From: NCEH01 sp043195125
Lineage (GTDB): Bacteria; Pseudomonadota; Alphaproteobacteria; Rhizobiales; Xanthobacteraceae
Strand: one strand, 5' to 3'
DNA length: 64,000 bases
Assembly (NCBI RefSeq): GCF_043195125.1
Contig: NZ_JBAFWR010000007.1
The number at the start of each line of letters is the position of its first letter. The stretch's first letter is position 1. The notes under the pieces are model-generated. The model saw only the letters and a program-made list of their open reading frames with translations, did no database searches and had not been told where the DNA came from. A program made the translations under genes and the position numbers. Of the stretch, positions 53,974-61,952 are shown piece after piece.

Positions 53974-55758
53974 TCACTGCGGCGTGTGCCACCAGGTTTC
54001 CGGCAAGGTGCCATAGAGCGAGGCCTGGCCCGGCAGGTGGATGGAGGACCAGCGGGCGAGCCATTGGCCCGGCGCGTGGAACAGCGGCACCCCATAGGCG
54101 CCCGAGATCAGCACCCGGTCCAGCGCCCGCGAGGCCGCCACGAGGTCCGCCCGGCTGTTGGCGGCAATCATGGCCGCGATCAGCGTATCGGCGGCGGCGC
54201 TCTTCATGCCCATGTAATTGCGCGTGCCCGGCTGGTCGGCGGCGGCGGAGCCGAAATAGAAGGCCTGCTCGTTGCCGGGAGACAGGGATTGTCCCCACAC
54301 GAAGGGCACCATGTCGAAATCATAGGAATTGCGCCGGGCATCGAATTGCACCGCGTCGACGATCCGCACATTGGCCGCGATGCCGGCCCGCGCCAGCTGG
54401 CTGGCGAAGGCGAGGCATAGGCGCTCCTGCTCGCGGGTCGTGACCATGATCTCGAAGCGCATCGGCTCGCCCGTGTCGGTGCGGCGCAGCTTCGCGTCCT
54501 TCAGCTGCCAGCCGGCCTCGGCGAACAGGTCGAGCGCCGCCTTCAGCCGCAGCCGGTCGCGGCCGGTGCCGTCGGCGGCGGGCGGGGCATAGGTGCCCTC
54601 CAGCACATCGGCGCGCACCGCCCCAGGGAAAGCGGCGAGCATCGCCCGCTCCGCCGCGTCGGCCTTACGGCCGATGGCCGAGAGTTCCGAGCCATCGAAG
54701 AAGCCGGCGGTCCGGGCGTAGAGGCCGTGGTAGAAATTGCGGTCGAGCCAGGCGAAATCGAACAGTTCGATGATCGCCCGGCGCACCCGCACGTCCGCGA
54801 ACACCGCGCGGCGGGTGTTGAACACCAGGGCATAGTGGGGCTTCGGTAGCCCGGTGGGGATCACCTCGCGGATGACCTCGCCTGCGCGGGCGGCAGGAAA
54901 ATCGTAGCCGGTTTCCCACCGGCCCGGATCGCTCTCAAACCGCACATCGACAAGCCGACGCTTAAAAGCTTCAAATTCGCTGTTTTGTTCGCGGAAATAG
55001 TCGAATCGAAGCTGCGAGAAGTTGTTGAATCCCCGATTCGTCGGCAGGTCCCGGCCCCAATAGGAGGGGTCCTTGGCCAGCGTCACGCTCGCGCCCGGCT
55101 CCACCGCCACCACCTTGTAGGGGCCGGACCCGAGCGGCGGCTTAAGGCTGGTTTCCTCGAACTTCGCGGGGTCCGTGGCATGGCGGGCGAACACCGGCAT
55201 CAACCCCATGATGAGGGGCAACTCCCTGTCCGGGCTTTGAAAATCGAATCGCACCACCCGCTCGGCCAGGATCTCGGCGCGGGCGATCTTGCCATAATAC
55301 AGGCGGTGGTTGGGCCGGCCCTTCTCCCGCAGAAGCTGGTAGGAAAACACCACATCATCCGCCGTCACCGGTGTTCCGTCCGAGAACCGGGCGCGCGGGT
55401 CCAGCGTGAAGGTCACAAAGGAGCGCTGGGGGTCGGTTTCGACACTCTGAGCCAGTTGGCCATAGAGGGTGAAGGGCTCGTCAAAGCCGCGCACCATCAG
55501 GCTCTCGACCACGTTGTTGCGGATGAACGCGGTCGAAGATCCCTTTACGATGAAGGGGTTGAGACTATCGAAGGTGCCGGGCAGGGACAGCGTGAGGCGT
55601 CCGCCCTGGGGCGCTGCGGGATTGGCATAGGCGAAATGGTCGAACCCCGGCGGATAGGCCGGCTCCCCATGCATCGCGATGGCATGGACCGGTTGTGCGC
55701 CGGCTGGGTGCGGCCCGAAAAGCAGCAGCGCGAGAAGGATGGCGGCGGCCTGTCGCAT
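53974..55758 (-). CDS. ABC transporter extracellular solute-binding protein, family 5 (YejA-like)
   Basis: 594 residues from the start MRQAAAILLALLLFGPHPAG (signal peptide cut after AGAQ); the frame runs on to 55836 without signal character. The family 5 fold is clear: HFAYANPAAPQGGRLTLSLP and SLNPFIVKG at the start, FTLDPRARFSDGTPVTADDV, then GSGPYKVVAVEPGASVTLAKD. The opening and the FDFAWLDRNFYHGLYART stretch are like YejA, which binds peptides for the YejABEF importer. No permease genes are adjacent. Confidence 0.9.
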   Translation of the reverse strand: MRQAAAILLALLLFGPHPAGAQPVHAIAMHGEPAYPPGFDHFAYANPAAPQGGRLTLSLPGTFDSLNPFIVKGSSTAFIRNNVVESLMVRGFDEPFTLYGQLAQSVETDPQRSFVTFTLDPRARFSDGTPVTADDVVFSYQLLREKGRPNHRLYYGKIARAEILAERVVRFDFQSPDRELPLIMGLMPVFARHATDPAKFEETSLKPPLGSGPYKVVAVEPGASVTLAKDPSYWGRDLPTNRGFNNFSQLRFDYFREQNSEFEAFKRRLVDVRFESDPGRWETGYDFPAARAGEVIREVIPTGLPKPHYALVFNTRRAVFADVRVRRAIIELFDFAWLDRNFYHGLYARTAGFFDGSELSAIGRKADAAERAMLAAFPGAVRADVLEGTYAPPAADGTGRDRLRLKAALDLFAEAGWQLKDAKLRRTDTGEPMRFEIMVTTREQERLCLAFASQLARAGIAANVRIVDAVQFDARRNSYDFDMVPFVWGQSLSPGNEQAFYFGSAAADQPGTRNYMGMKSAAADTLIAAMIAANSRADLVAASRALDRVLISGAYGVPLFHAPGQWLARWSSIHLPGQASLYGTLPETWWHTPQ

Positions 55759-55948
55759 CGGCAGGTGTTTTGATCTCCAGCAGCGACGCTGTCGTGTGAC
55801 AGCCGCAATGTTGGTCAAGGTATCACATACGCGCACGGAAGCGGTTCCCCGTCACCGTGTTGCCTCAATTGACACCGACAGAGCCGAGGTTAAGAGGGGT
55901 CCAGCCGATCCACCCGGCCGGTGCCACGCGACAGGGAATTTTTGAAAT

Positions 55949-56713
55949 ATGATGAAAGCGAAAATTTTGCGCCGTGTCGGCGGCCTTGCCGCGATGGCAT
56001 TGACCCTCGGCGTCGCCGGCGGCGCGTTCGCCCAGACGCAGCCCGCGAAGCCCGCCAAGCCCGCCGCCCCCGCGCAGGCGCCCGCCGCGCCCCAGGGCCA
56101 GCCCCAGGCCCAGGGCGGCGCCCCGGCCTCGGTCGCGGTTCCCGGCATCAACACGCCCTGGACCAAGGTTTGCGGCAACGACCAGCAGGCCAACAAGCAG
56201 ATCTGCATGACCACGCAGGACTTCACGGCCGAAACCGGACAACCGCTCGCGTCCGCTGCCATCCGCGAAGTTCAGGGCGATCCGAACATGAAGTTCATCG
56301 TGTCCGTTCCCATCGGCATGATGGTTCAGCCCGGGACGCGCGTCATCATCGACCAGCAGCCGCCTTTGGCGCTGAAGTATGAGATCTGCTTCCCGAACGG
56401 CTGCTTTGCCTCCATGGACGTGAACGCCGAGTTCGTGAACAAGCTCAAGAAGGCCCAGACGATCACCGTCCAGGCCCTGCAGATGGGCGGACGCACGCTG
56501 AACTTCCAGCTTCCGGCCAAGGACTTCGCCAAGGCTTATGACGGCCCGGCCTCTGATCCCAACGTGGTTGCGGCGGAGCGCCAGAAGCTGGCCGAGGAAC
56601 TGCAGAAGCTGGCCCAGAAGAAGCTCGAAGAGCGTGGCGGACAGCCGGGCCAGGCGGCCCCCGCTGCTGCTCCGGGCGCTCCGGCGGCGCCTGTGGCTCC
56701 TGCTGGAAAGTGA
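55949..56713 (+). CDS. invasion-associated locus B (IalB) family protein
   Basis: 254 residues. Signal peptide to about residue 28 (GGLAAMALTLGVAGGAFA), a proline/alanine/glutamine-rich linker, then the IalB domain: WTKVCGNDQQANKQICMTTQ, FIVSVPIGMMVQPGTRVII and LKYEICFPNGCFASMDV with paired cysteines. The C-terminus is a charged helix (RQKLAEELQKLAQKKLEE) and a Pro/Ala tail. Named for Bartonella, but wide in free-living Rhizobiales; probably a periplasmic or envelope protein of unclear function. An alternative start is one codon in. Confidence 0.9.
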   Translation: MMKAKILRRVGGLAAMALTLGVAGGAFAQTQPAKPAKPAAPAQAPAAPQGQPQAQGGAPASVAVPGINTPWTKVCGNDQQANKQICMTTQDFTAETGQPLASAAIREVQGDPNMKFIVSVPIGMMVQPGTRVIIDQQPPLALKYEICFPNGCFASMDVNAEFVNKLKKAQTITVQALQMGGRTLNFQLPAKDFAKAYDGPASDPNVVAAERQKLAEELQKLAQKKLEERGGQPGQAAPAAAPGAPAAPVAPAGK

Positions 56714-56748
56714 CGCCGCGCCACGCGGCATAGATCTGGTGGAAAAGG

Positions 56749-56779
56749 AAACGGCGCGCCTGGGGCGCGCCGTTTTCAT
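56749..56779. terminator. bidirectional terminator between ialB-like and hspQ genes
   Basis: An eleven-base perfect stem (56750-56760 with 56764-56774, arm AACGGCGCGCC) with a three-base loop. TTTCATTT follows on the plus strand and TTTCC runs on the minus strand, so it can end both convergent genes. Confidence 0.8.
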
Positions 56780-56826
56780 TTAAGCGCTCAGGCGCGCATA
56801 TGCTGGCCGGCGTTTGGCTCGGCAGA

Positions 56827-57270
56827 TCAGTTCAGGAGGTCGCGGCGCATGCGCCAGCCGCCTTCGCCATCCTCGGTCAACGCCTCGGACACGCGGGGAT
56901 GGCGCACCGGTTCGCCTGAGAGATCAGCTTCGAGGTTCTGCTCGGAGACATAGGCGACGTATTCGTTCTCCGCATTCTCGGCCAGCAGATGGTAGAAGGG
57001 CTGATCCTTGCGCGGGCGGATCTCCTCGGGAATCGCCTGCCACCATTCCTCGGTGTTGTCGAAAACCGGATCCACGTCGAACACCACGCCCCGGAACGGG
57101 AAGTGCTTGTGGCGCACGACTTCGCCGATGCGGAACTTGGCGAGGCGCATGGTCTCCACGCTTGGTGTCGCAAAGCCGTCACGCACCTCGCCGATGTCGC
57201 GAGTCATCATCGCCTTGTCGGCGCGCGAAGGGGAGGTCGCCCGCTCCCGGGGTTTTGAATCGCGTGGCAT
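56827..57270 (-). CDS. hspQ: heat shock protein HspQ (YccV family)
   Basis: E. coli HspQ binds hemimethylated DNA and acts as an adaptor and enhancer of Lon proteolysis. The core is AKFRIGEVVRHKHFPFRGVV with FDVDPVFDNTEEWWQAIPEE and FYHLLAENAENEYVAYVSEQ. ATG at 57270 (MPRDSKPRER) has GAGAGG about ten bases ahead and gives 147 residues, with an N-terminal extension of about 40 relative to E. coli; internal ATGs exist and the true start is not certain. Convergent with the ialB-like gene. Confidence 0.92.
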   Translation of the reverse strand: MPRDSKPRERATSPSRADKAMMTRDIGEVRDGFATPSVETMRLAKFRIGEVVRHKHFPFRGVVFDVDPVFDNTEEWWQAIPEEIRPRKDQPFYHLLAENAENEYVAYVSEQNLEADLSGEPVRHPRVSEALTEDGEGGWRMRRDLLN

Positions 57271-57306
57271 GTGACTCTTACCTCTCAAACTTCCCGGCCC
57301 CTTCGT

Positions 57307-58347
57307 CTAGAGGCCATAAACCTTTGCCATTTCAGCGTCTTTTTCCGACACAAGCTTGGCCAGATCGACGATGACCTTGGCCTGCTTCCAGGTGGCGTCG
57401 TCCTGCATCTTCCCGTCGATCATCACCGCGCCGGCCCCATCGGGCATGGCTTCGAGGATCTTCAGGGCGAATGCAACCTCACCAGGATCGGGACTATAAA
57501 CCTTCTTCGCAATGGCAATCTGTGTCGGATGCAAGGACCATGCACCGACGCAGCCCTGGAGAAAGGCGTTGCGGAACTGGCTTTCGCATGCGGCCAAATC
57601 GGCAAAATCGCCGAACGGGCCATAGAAGGGCTTGATGGCATTGGCCGCGCATGCGTCCACCATCTTGCCCACGGTATAATGCCAAAGATCCTGCTGATAG
57701 CCTGCGCGGGGCTTGTCGCCGTCGGGATCGGCCAGAACTTGATAGTCGGGATGGCCGCCGCCGACGCGGGTGGTCTTCATCGCGCGGGAGGCCGCAAGGT
57801 CCGCCGGGCCGAGGCTCATGCCGTGCATGCGCGGCGAAGCGGCGGCGATCTCCTCCACATTCTTCACGCCTTCGGCGGTCTCCAGAATGGCGTGGATGAG
57901 GATCGGCTTGCCGATGGCGTGCTTCGCTTCCAGCTGGGCCAGCAACTGGTCGAGATAGGCGATGTCCCAGGGGCCATCGACCTTCGGCAGCATGATGACG
58001 TCCAGCTTGTGGCCGATGGCGCCAACGACGTCGATGATGTCATCCAGCGCCCAGGGGCTGTTCAAGGCGTTGATGCGCGTCCACAGGCCGGTGGAGCCGA
58101 AATCCACATTGCGCGCCATCTCGATGAAGCCGGAGCGCGCCGCCTCCTTGGCATCGATGGGAATCGCGTCTTCCAGATTGCCGAGCACCACGTCCACCTG
58201 CTTGGCGAGGTCCGGCACCTTGGCGCGCATCTTCTCCATGTGCGGGGGCACGAAATGGATCATCCGCTCCAGCCGCACCGGCAACTCCCGATAGGGCGCA
58301 GGCGCGCCAATGGCGAGCGGCTTGAAGAAGTTGCGCGGCAGTTTCAT
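57307..58347 (-). CDS. HpcH/HpaI aldolase family CoA ester lyase (malyl-CoA lyase-like)
   Basis: 346 residues from ATG at 58347 (MKLPRNFFKPLAIGAPAPYR, GGGGA ahead). TIM-barrel lyase of the CitE/HpcH group: RMIHFVPPHMEKM, VVLGNLEDAIPIDAKEAAR, LDVIMLPKVDGPWDI, ILIHAILETAEGV (metal-binding glutamate) and MHGMSLGPADLAASRAM. Similar Hyphomicrobiales proteins are annotated malyl-CoA or beta-methylmalyl-CoA lyase (glyoxylate plus acetyl-CoA or propionyl-CoA); the substrate here is not proven. It lies 36 bases downstream of hspQ on the same strand and is divergent from the transporter gene. Confidence 0.85.
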   Translation of the reverse strand: MKLPRNFFKPLAIGAPAPYRELPVRLERMIHFVPPHMEKMRAKVPDLAKQVDVVLGNLEDAIPIDAKEAARSGFIEMARNVDFGSTGLWTRINALNSPWALDDIIDVVGAIGHKLDVIMLPKVDGPWDIAYLDQLLAQLEAKHAIGKPILIHAILETAEGVKNVEEIAAASPRMHGMSLGPADLAASRAMKTTRVGGGHPDYQVLADPDGDKPRAGYQQDLWHYTVGKMVDACAANAIKPFYGPFGDFADLAACESQFRNAFLQGCVGAWSLHPTQIAIAKKVYSPDPGEVAFALKILEAMPDGAGAVMIDGKMQDDATWKQAKVIVDLAKLVSEKDAEMAKVYGL

Positions 58348-58515
58348 GCGAGGTCCCCCAGACAGTCCTGCTTCAGCATGACCATGGCCACGGCAGGCGG
58401 CAAGCCCCAAGATGCGCTGCAACATGCCGCTGGGTTGCGGCCGAGGCTCACTGCACCGTTTGACCTGCGGCGCGAAAGCCGCTAGCAGGCGGATCCCTCC
58501 CGCAGTGCACAATCC

Positions 58516-59475
58516 ATGTCCGACCTTTTCGGCCTCGCCTTTCCGTTCTTCGGCCTGATCTTCCTCGGCTATGCGTGCGGGCGCTTCGTGCGCCTGCCGG
58601 AGGAGGGGCTCGCCTGGCTGTCCTTCTTCATCATCTATATCGCCCTGCCGGCGCTGTTCTATCGCATCGTGGCGCAGACGCCGTTCGCCCAGCTGATCAA
58701 TCCGGGCTTCATCCTGGCGGTGGTGGTCTCGACATCGTTCTGTGCGCTCATTGCTTTGATCCTCGCCCTGTGGCTGCGCAACGGCAATGTCGGGGAAGCC
58801 GCGATCGCAACGACGGTCGGCGCCTATGCCAATGTCGGCTACATGGGCCCCGGCCTGACGTTGGCGGCTTTAGGCCAAGATGCGGCGACGCCGGCGGCGC
58901 TCATCTTCGCCTGCGACAGCCTCTTTTTCTTCACCCTGGTGCCCCTGCTGATGGGGGTGCATGGCCGCAGCGAGAGCGTGCTCCACACCCTGGCCGGCGT
59001 GTTGAAGCGGGTGGTGACCCACCCGTTCAATGTGGCGACCCTGCTCGGCATCGTTTCCGCTGCCTTCGAGTTCCGCGCGCCCGGAGCCGTGGAACGAATG
59101 CTGGATTTCCTGAAGAATGCCGCCGCCCCCTGCGCGCTGTTCACCCTGGGGGTCACGGTGGCGCTGCGTCCGCTCGGGCGGGTGCCACGGGAACTTGCCC
59201 CTTTGCTGGCGCTGAAGCTTCTGGTTCATCCCCTGGTGGCATTGATGGCCCTGACCACGCTCGGCGTGTTTTCTCCGACCTGGGTGAAGACCGGCGTGCT
59301 CATGGCGTCCCTACCGCCGGCGCTCAATGCCTTCGTGCTGGCGCGGCAGTACAAGGTCTATGTGGAGGAGGCCTCGGCATGCGTCCTTCTCGGCACGGTG
59401 CTGTCTGTGGTCACCGTGACGGGCGTGCTCTACCTGATCCAGCAGAACATGCTGCCGCTGCACATGATCCGATGA
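58516..59475 (+). CDS. AEC (auxin efflux carrier) family transporter
   Basis: 319 residues with about ten membrane helices in two halves, as in the AEC family of bacterial malonate/malate and other organic acid carriers. The first helix is FGLAFPFFGLIFLGYACG; GAYANVGYMGPGLTLAALG is the conserved crossover region with asparagine and proline, and VKTGVLMASLPPALNAFVLA is the second. It diverges from the CoA ester lyase gene across 168 bases, so transport of a dicarboxylate related to malyl-CoA metabolism is an attractive but unproven idea. Confidence 0.88.
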   Translation: MSDLFGLAFPFFGLIFLGYACGRFVRLPEEGLAWLSFFIIYIALPALFYRIVAQTPFAQLINPGFILAVVVSTSFCALIALILALWLRNGNVGEAAIATTVGAYANVGYMGPGLTLAALGQDAATPAALIFACDSLFFFTLVPLLMGVHGRSESVLHTLAGVLKRVVTHPFNVATLLGIVSAAFEFRAPGAVERMLDFLKNAAAPCALFTLGVTVALRPLGRVPRELAPLLALKLLVHPLVALMALTTLGVFSPTWVKTGVLMASLPPALNAFVLARQYKVYVEEASACVLLGTVLSVVTVTGVLYLIQQNMLPLHMIR

Positions 59476-59482
59476 GGGTGCC

Positions 59483-60661
59483 TCAAGCGGCGCGGGCTCC
59501 AATCCCGAGCCGCATCAGGCCGCGCCGCAGCGGACCGACACGATCGAGAAGATAGAGCCCGAAGCCCCGCACGCTCTGGATCGGCACCAGATCCGAGAGA
59601 AGCGAGCGGTTAAGCAGGTCCACCGCCGCCATCCGTCCGCTCACGTCATTGCGACGTTCGCGGGCATAGCACTCCAGCACCGCCGCACTGCCGGGATCCG
59701 TGCCCTGGGCCACCGCTTCGCTCGCGAGCGTCACCAGGGTTGCGGCATCGCGTAGGCCGAGGTTGAGGCCCTGCGCCCCGATGGGCGGCATGACGTGGGC
59801 GGCCTCGCCCATCAGGGCCACACGCGGCGCCGTCACTTTTTCCGCCGTCTCCGCCGCAAGCGGATAGGTGCCGCGCCCGCTCTCAACCTCGAACGCGCCG
59901 AGCAGCGAGAAGGCACGCCGCTCCATCTCGCGGGCGAAGGCTCCGGCATCGAGGCCCAGCAGGTCCACCGCCTCGCGCTCGCTCACGACGCAGACGATGG
60001 ACGAGCGGTTTCCCGAGAGCGGCACCAAGGTGAACGGGCCGTGCTCCATGTGGAATTCGGTGGAAATATCGTCGTGCGGCCGCGTGTGGCGCACGGTCAT
60101 GGTGAGCGCGACCTGGGGATAGGCCCTGCGCCGCATGGCGATTCCAACGGCCTCCCGAACCCGCGAATTGCGCCCGTCGGCGGCGATGATGAGGCGGGCG
60201 GACAGGGTTGCGCCTGTATCCAGCACGAGATCGACTGCGGCATCCCCGTAGGCCACATCCTCGAGTGAGGCGGTGAAGAGGTCGAGGCCGGGTGTCGCCT
60301 CGCACAGTGTGCGCAGTGCGCCCCGCAGCGCTTCGTTTTCGAGATTATAGCCGAACGCCTCCAGCCCGATCTCACTGGAGCGAAACAGCACTTCCGGGGC
60401 GCGCACCAGCCGGCGCGTTCCATCCACGATCCGCAAATCGCGCAGGGGCGTCGCCTCAGGCGCCAACTGATCCCATGCGCCGAATTCGGTCAGAATCCGC
60501 ACCGAACCTTCAAGCAGGGCGGTGGTGCGATGATCCTGGCCGCGCTCCGGCCCGGTGACGAGAGCGGTGTGCAGACCCTTGCGGGCCATGCCGAGGGCTG
60601 CGGCAAGGCCCGCAGGGCCAGCACCGATCACCGCAACGTCATAGGGCATGGTCTCAGACAT
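59483..60661 (-). CDS. UbiH/UbiF-family FAD-dependent hydroxylase
   Basis: 392 residues. FAD-binding motif VAVIGAGPAGLAAALGMARK (GxGxxG) at the start, the second site motif LIIAADGRNSRVREAVGI with DG, and GEAAHVMPPIGAQGLNLGLRD for the FAD ribityl region. This is the aromatic-ring hydroxylase family that modifies the ubiquinone ring. Alphaproteobacteria often have a broad-specificity member (UbiL or UbiM) in place of UbiF/UbiH/UbiI; which position this one hydroxylates cannot be read. Convergent with the AEC gene, only seven bases apart. Confidence 0.9.
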   Translation of the reverse strand: MSETMPYDVAVIGAGPAGLAAALGMARKGLHTALVTGPERGQDHRTTALLEGSVRILTEFGAWDQLAPEATPLRDLRIVDGTRRLVRAPEVLFRSSEIGLEAFGYNLENEALRGALRTLCEATPGLDLFTASLEDVAYGDAAVDLVLDTGATLSARLIIAADGRNSRVREAVGIAMRRRAYPQVALTMTVRHTRPHDDISTEFHMEHGPFTLVPLSGNRSSIVCVVSEREAVDLLGLDAGAFAREMERRAFSLLGAFEVESGRGTYPLAAETAEKVTAPRVALMGEAAHVMPPIGAQGLNLGLRDAATLVTLASEAVAQGTDPGSAAVLECYARERRNDVSGRMAAVDLLNRSLLSDLVPIQSVRGFGLYLLDRVGPLRRGLMRLGIGARAA

Positions 60662-60846
60662 CTGCGCCTCCCGGCGGGTGTTGAATCGTCCTGGAGCCTA
60701 TTTTACGGGCGCGCTGTCTGCCTGTCGCGCGCCCTGTCGTCTCAGGCAATAATCGCGATCTGCTGGCGGTTTCAGTGGCGCGCCGCTTGCCGTTGGCTCG
60801 GGAGTGCCTATCATTCGCGCAAAATTGCAATGCTGGGAGCCGGGAA

Positions 60847-61821
60847 ATGGTGGGTATCGTGCGCGTGCACCGGACCGGCGGTCCAGAAGTTCTCAGCTTC
60901 GAGCAGGGGGACGTTCCGCCGCCCGGACCGGGCGAGGTGAGGCTTCGCCACACCGCTATCGGGCTCAACTTTGTCGATACGTACTTCCGCACCGGCCTGT
61001 ACAAGGCGCCTCAGATGCCGTTCACGCCCGGTAGCGAAGGCGCGGGCGTGGTCGAGGCCGTGGGGCCGCATGTGAATGATTTCCACGCCGGCGATCGCGT
61101 GGCCTACGCCACCGCGCTGGGCGCCTATGCCGAAGTGCGCAACGTGCCGGCCTCCGCTTTGGTCCATCTGCCGGCCTCCATCGATGACCGCACCGCGGCC
61201 GCGATGATGCTGAAGGGCATGACGGCGCAATATCTCGTTCGCCGCACGTTCGAGGTGAAGCAAGGCGATACGGTATTGATCCAGGCCGCAGCTGGCGGCG
61301 TGGGGCTGATCCTCTCGCAATGGGCGAGCTTCCTTGGCGCGACGGTCATCGGCACCGTCGGCTCGAAGGAGAAGGCGGAACTGGCGCTCGCCAACGGCGT
61401 CGATCACGTCATTCTCTATCGCGACGAGGATTTCGTGCACCGGGTGAAGGAGATCACAAACGGCAAGTTGTGCGACGTGGTCTATGACGGCGTGGGGCAA
61501 GCGACCTATCCCGCATCGCTGGATTGCATCAAGCCGCGCGGGCTGTGGGTCAGCTTTGGCAATGCATCCGGCGCGATCAAGAATTTCGATTTGCTGACCC
61601 TGTCGCAGAAGGGCTCGCTCTATGCGACCCGGCCGACGCTTGCGACCCATGTGGCGACCCGCGCGGACCTTCTGGCGACGGCGAATGATCTGTTCGAGGC
61701 GGTCATCAAGGGCGCGGTGAAGATTCCCGTGCACCAGACGTATGCGCTGAAGGACGCGCAGAACGCCCATCGGGACCTGGAATCGCGCGGGACCACCGGA
61801 TCGACCCTGCTTCTTCCTTGA
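60847..61821 (+). CDS. NADPH:quinone oxidoreductase (zeta-crystallin type)
   Basis: 324 residues from ATG 60847, with GGGAGCCGGGAA ahead; the longer frame is not supported. Zinc-free medium-chain dehydrogenase: FVDTYFRTGLY near 46, MPFTPGSEGAGVVEAVG, then the NADPH site IQAAAGGVGLILSQWASFLG near 145 and IGTVGSKEKAELA. The Qor-type pattern is strong. It reduces quinones by one electron in characterised members. Divergent from the UbiH-family gene. Confidence 0.93.
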   Translation: MVGIVRVHRTGGPEVLSFEQGDVPPPGPGEVRLRHTAIGLNFVDTYFRTGLYKAPQMPFTPGSEGAGVVEAVGPHVNDFHAGDRVAYATALGAYAEVRNVPASALVHLPASIDDRTAAAMMLKGMTAQYLVRRTFEVKQGDTVLIQAAAGGVGLILSQWASFLGATVIGTVGSKEKAELALANGVDHVILYRDEDFVHRVKEITNGKLCDVVYDGVGQATYPASLDCIKPRGLWVSFGNASGAIKNFDLLTLSQKGSLYATRPTLATHVATRADLLATANDLFEAVIKGAVKIPVHQTYALKDAQNAHRDLESRGTTGSTLLLP

Positions 61822-61952
61822 TGACATTCATAAATTTACCTTCCGCCCCGGTTCAGCCTTGCGCCGGGGCGCACCGTCCATGATATGGTTTGGAATGTCT
61901 CAAACGGGGCGGTGTCCCGCCGCTCCCTCCTGCTTCGACGGTCCGTCGCGCC

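Noticed and set aside
61844..61871. Terminator between the quinone oxidoreductase gene and rsh (CGCCCCGG/CCGGGGCG)
   Set aside because: The stem is fair but the loop is 12 bases and no U-run follows, so I did not call it.
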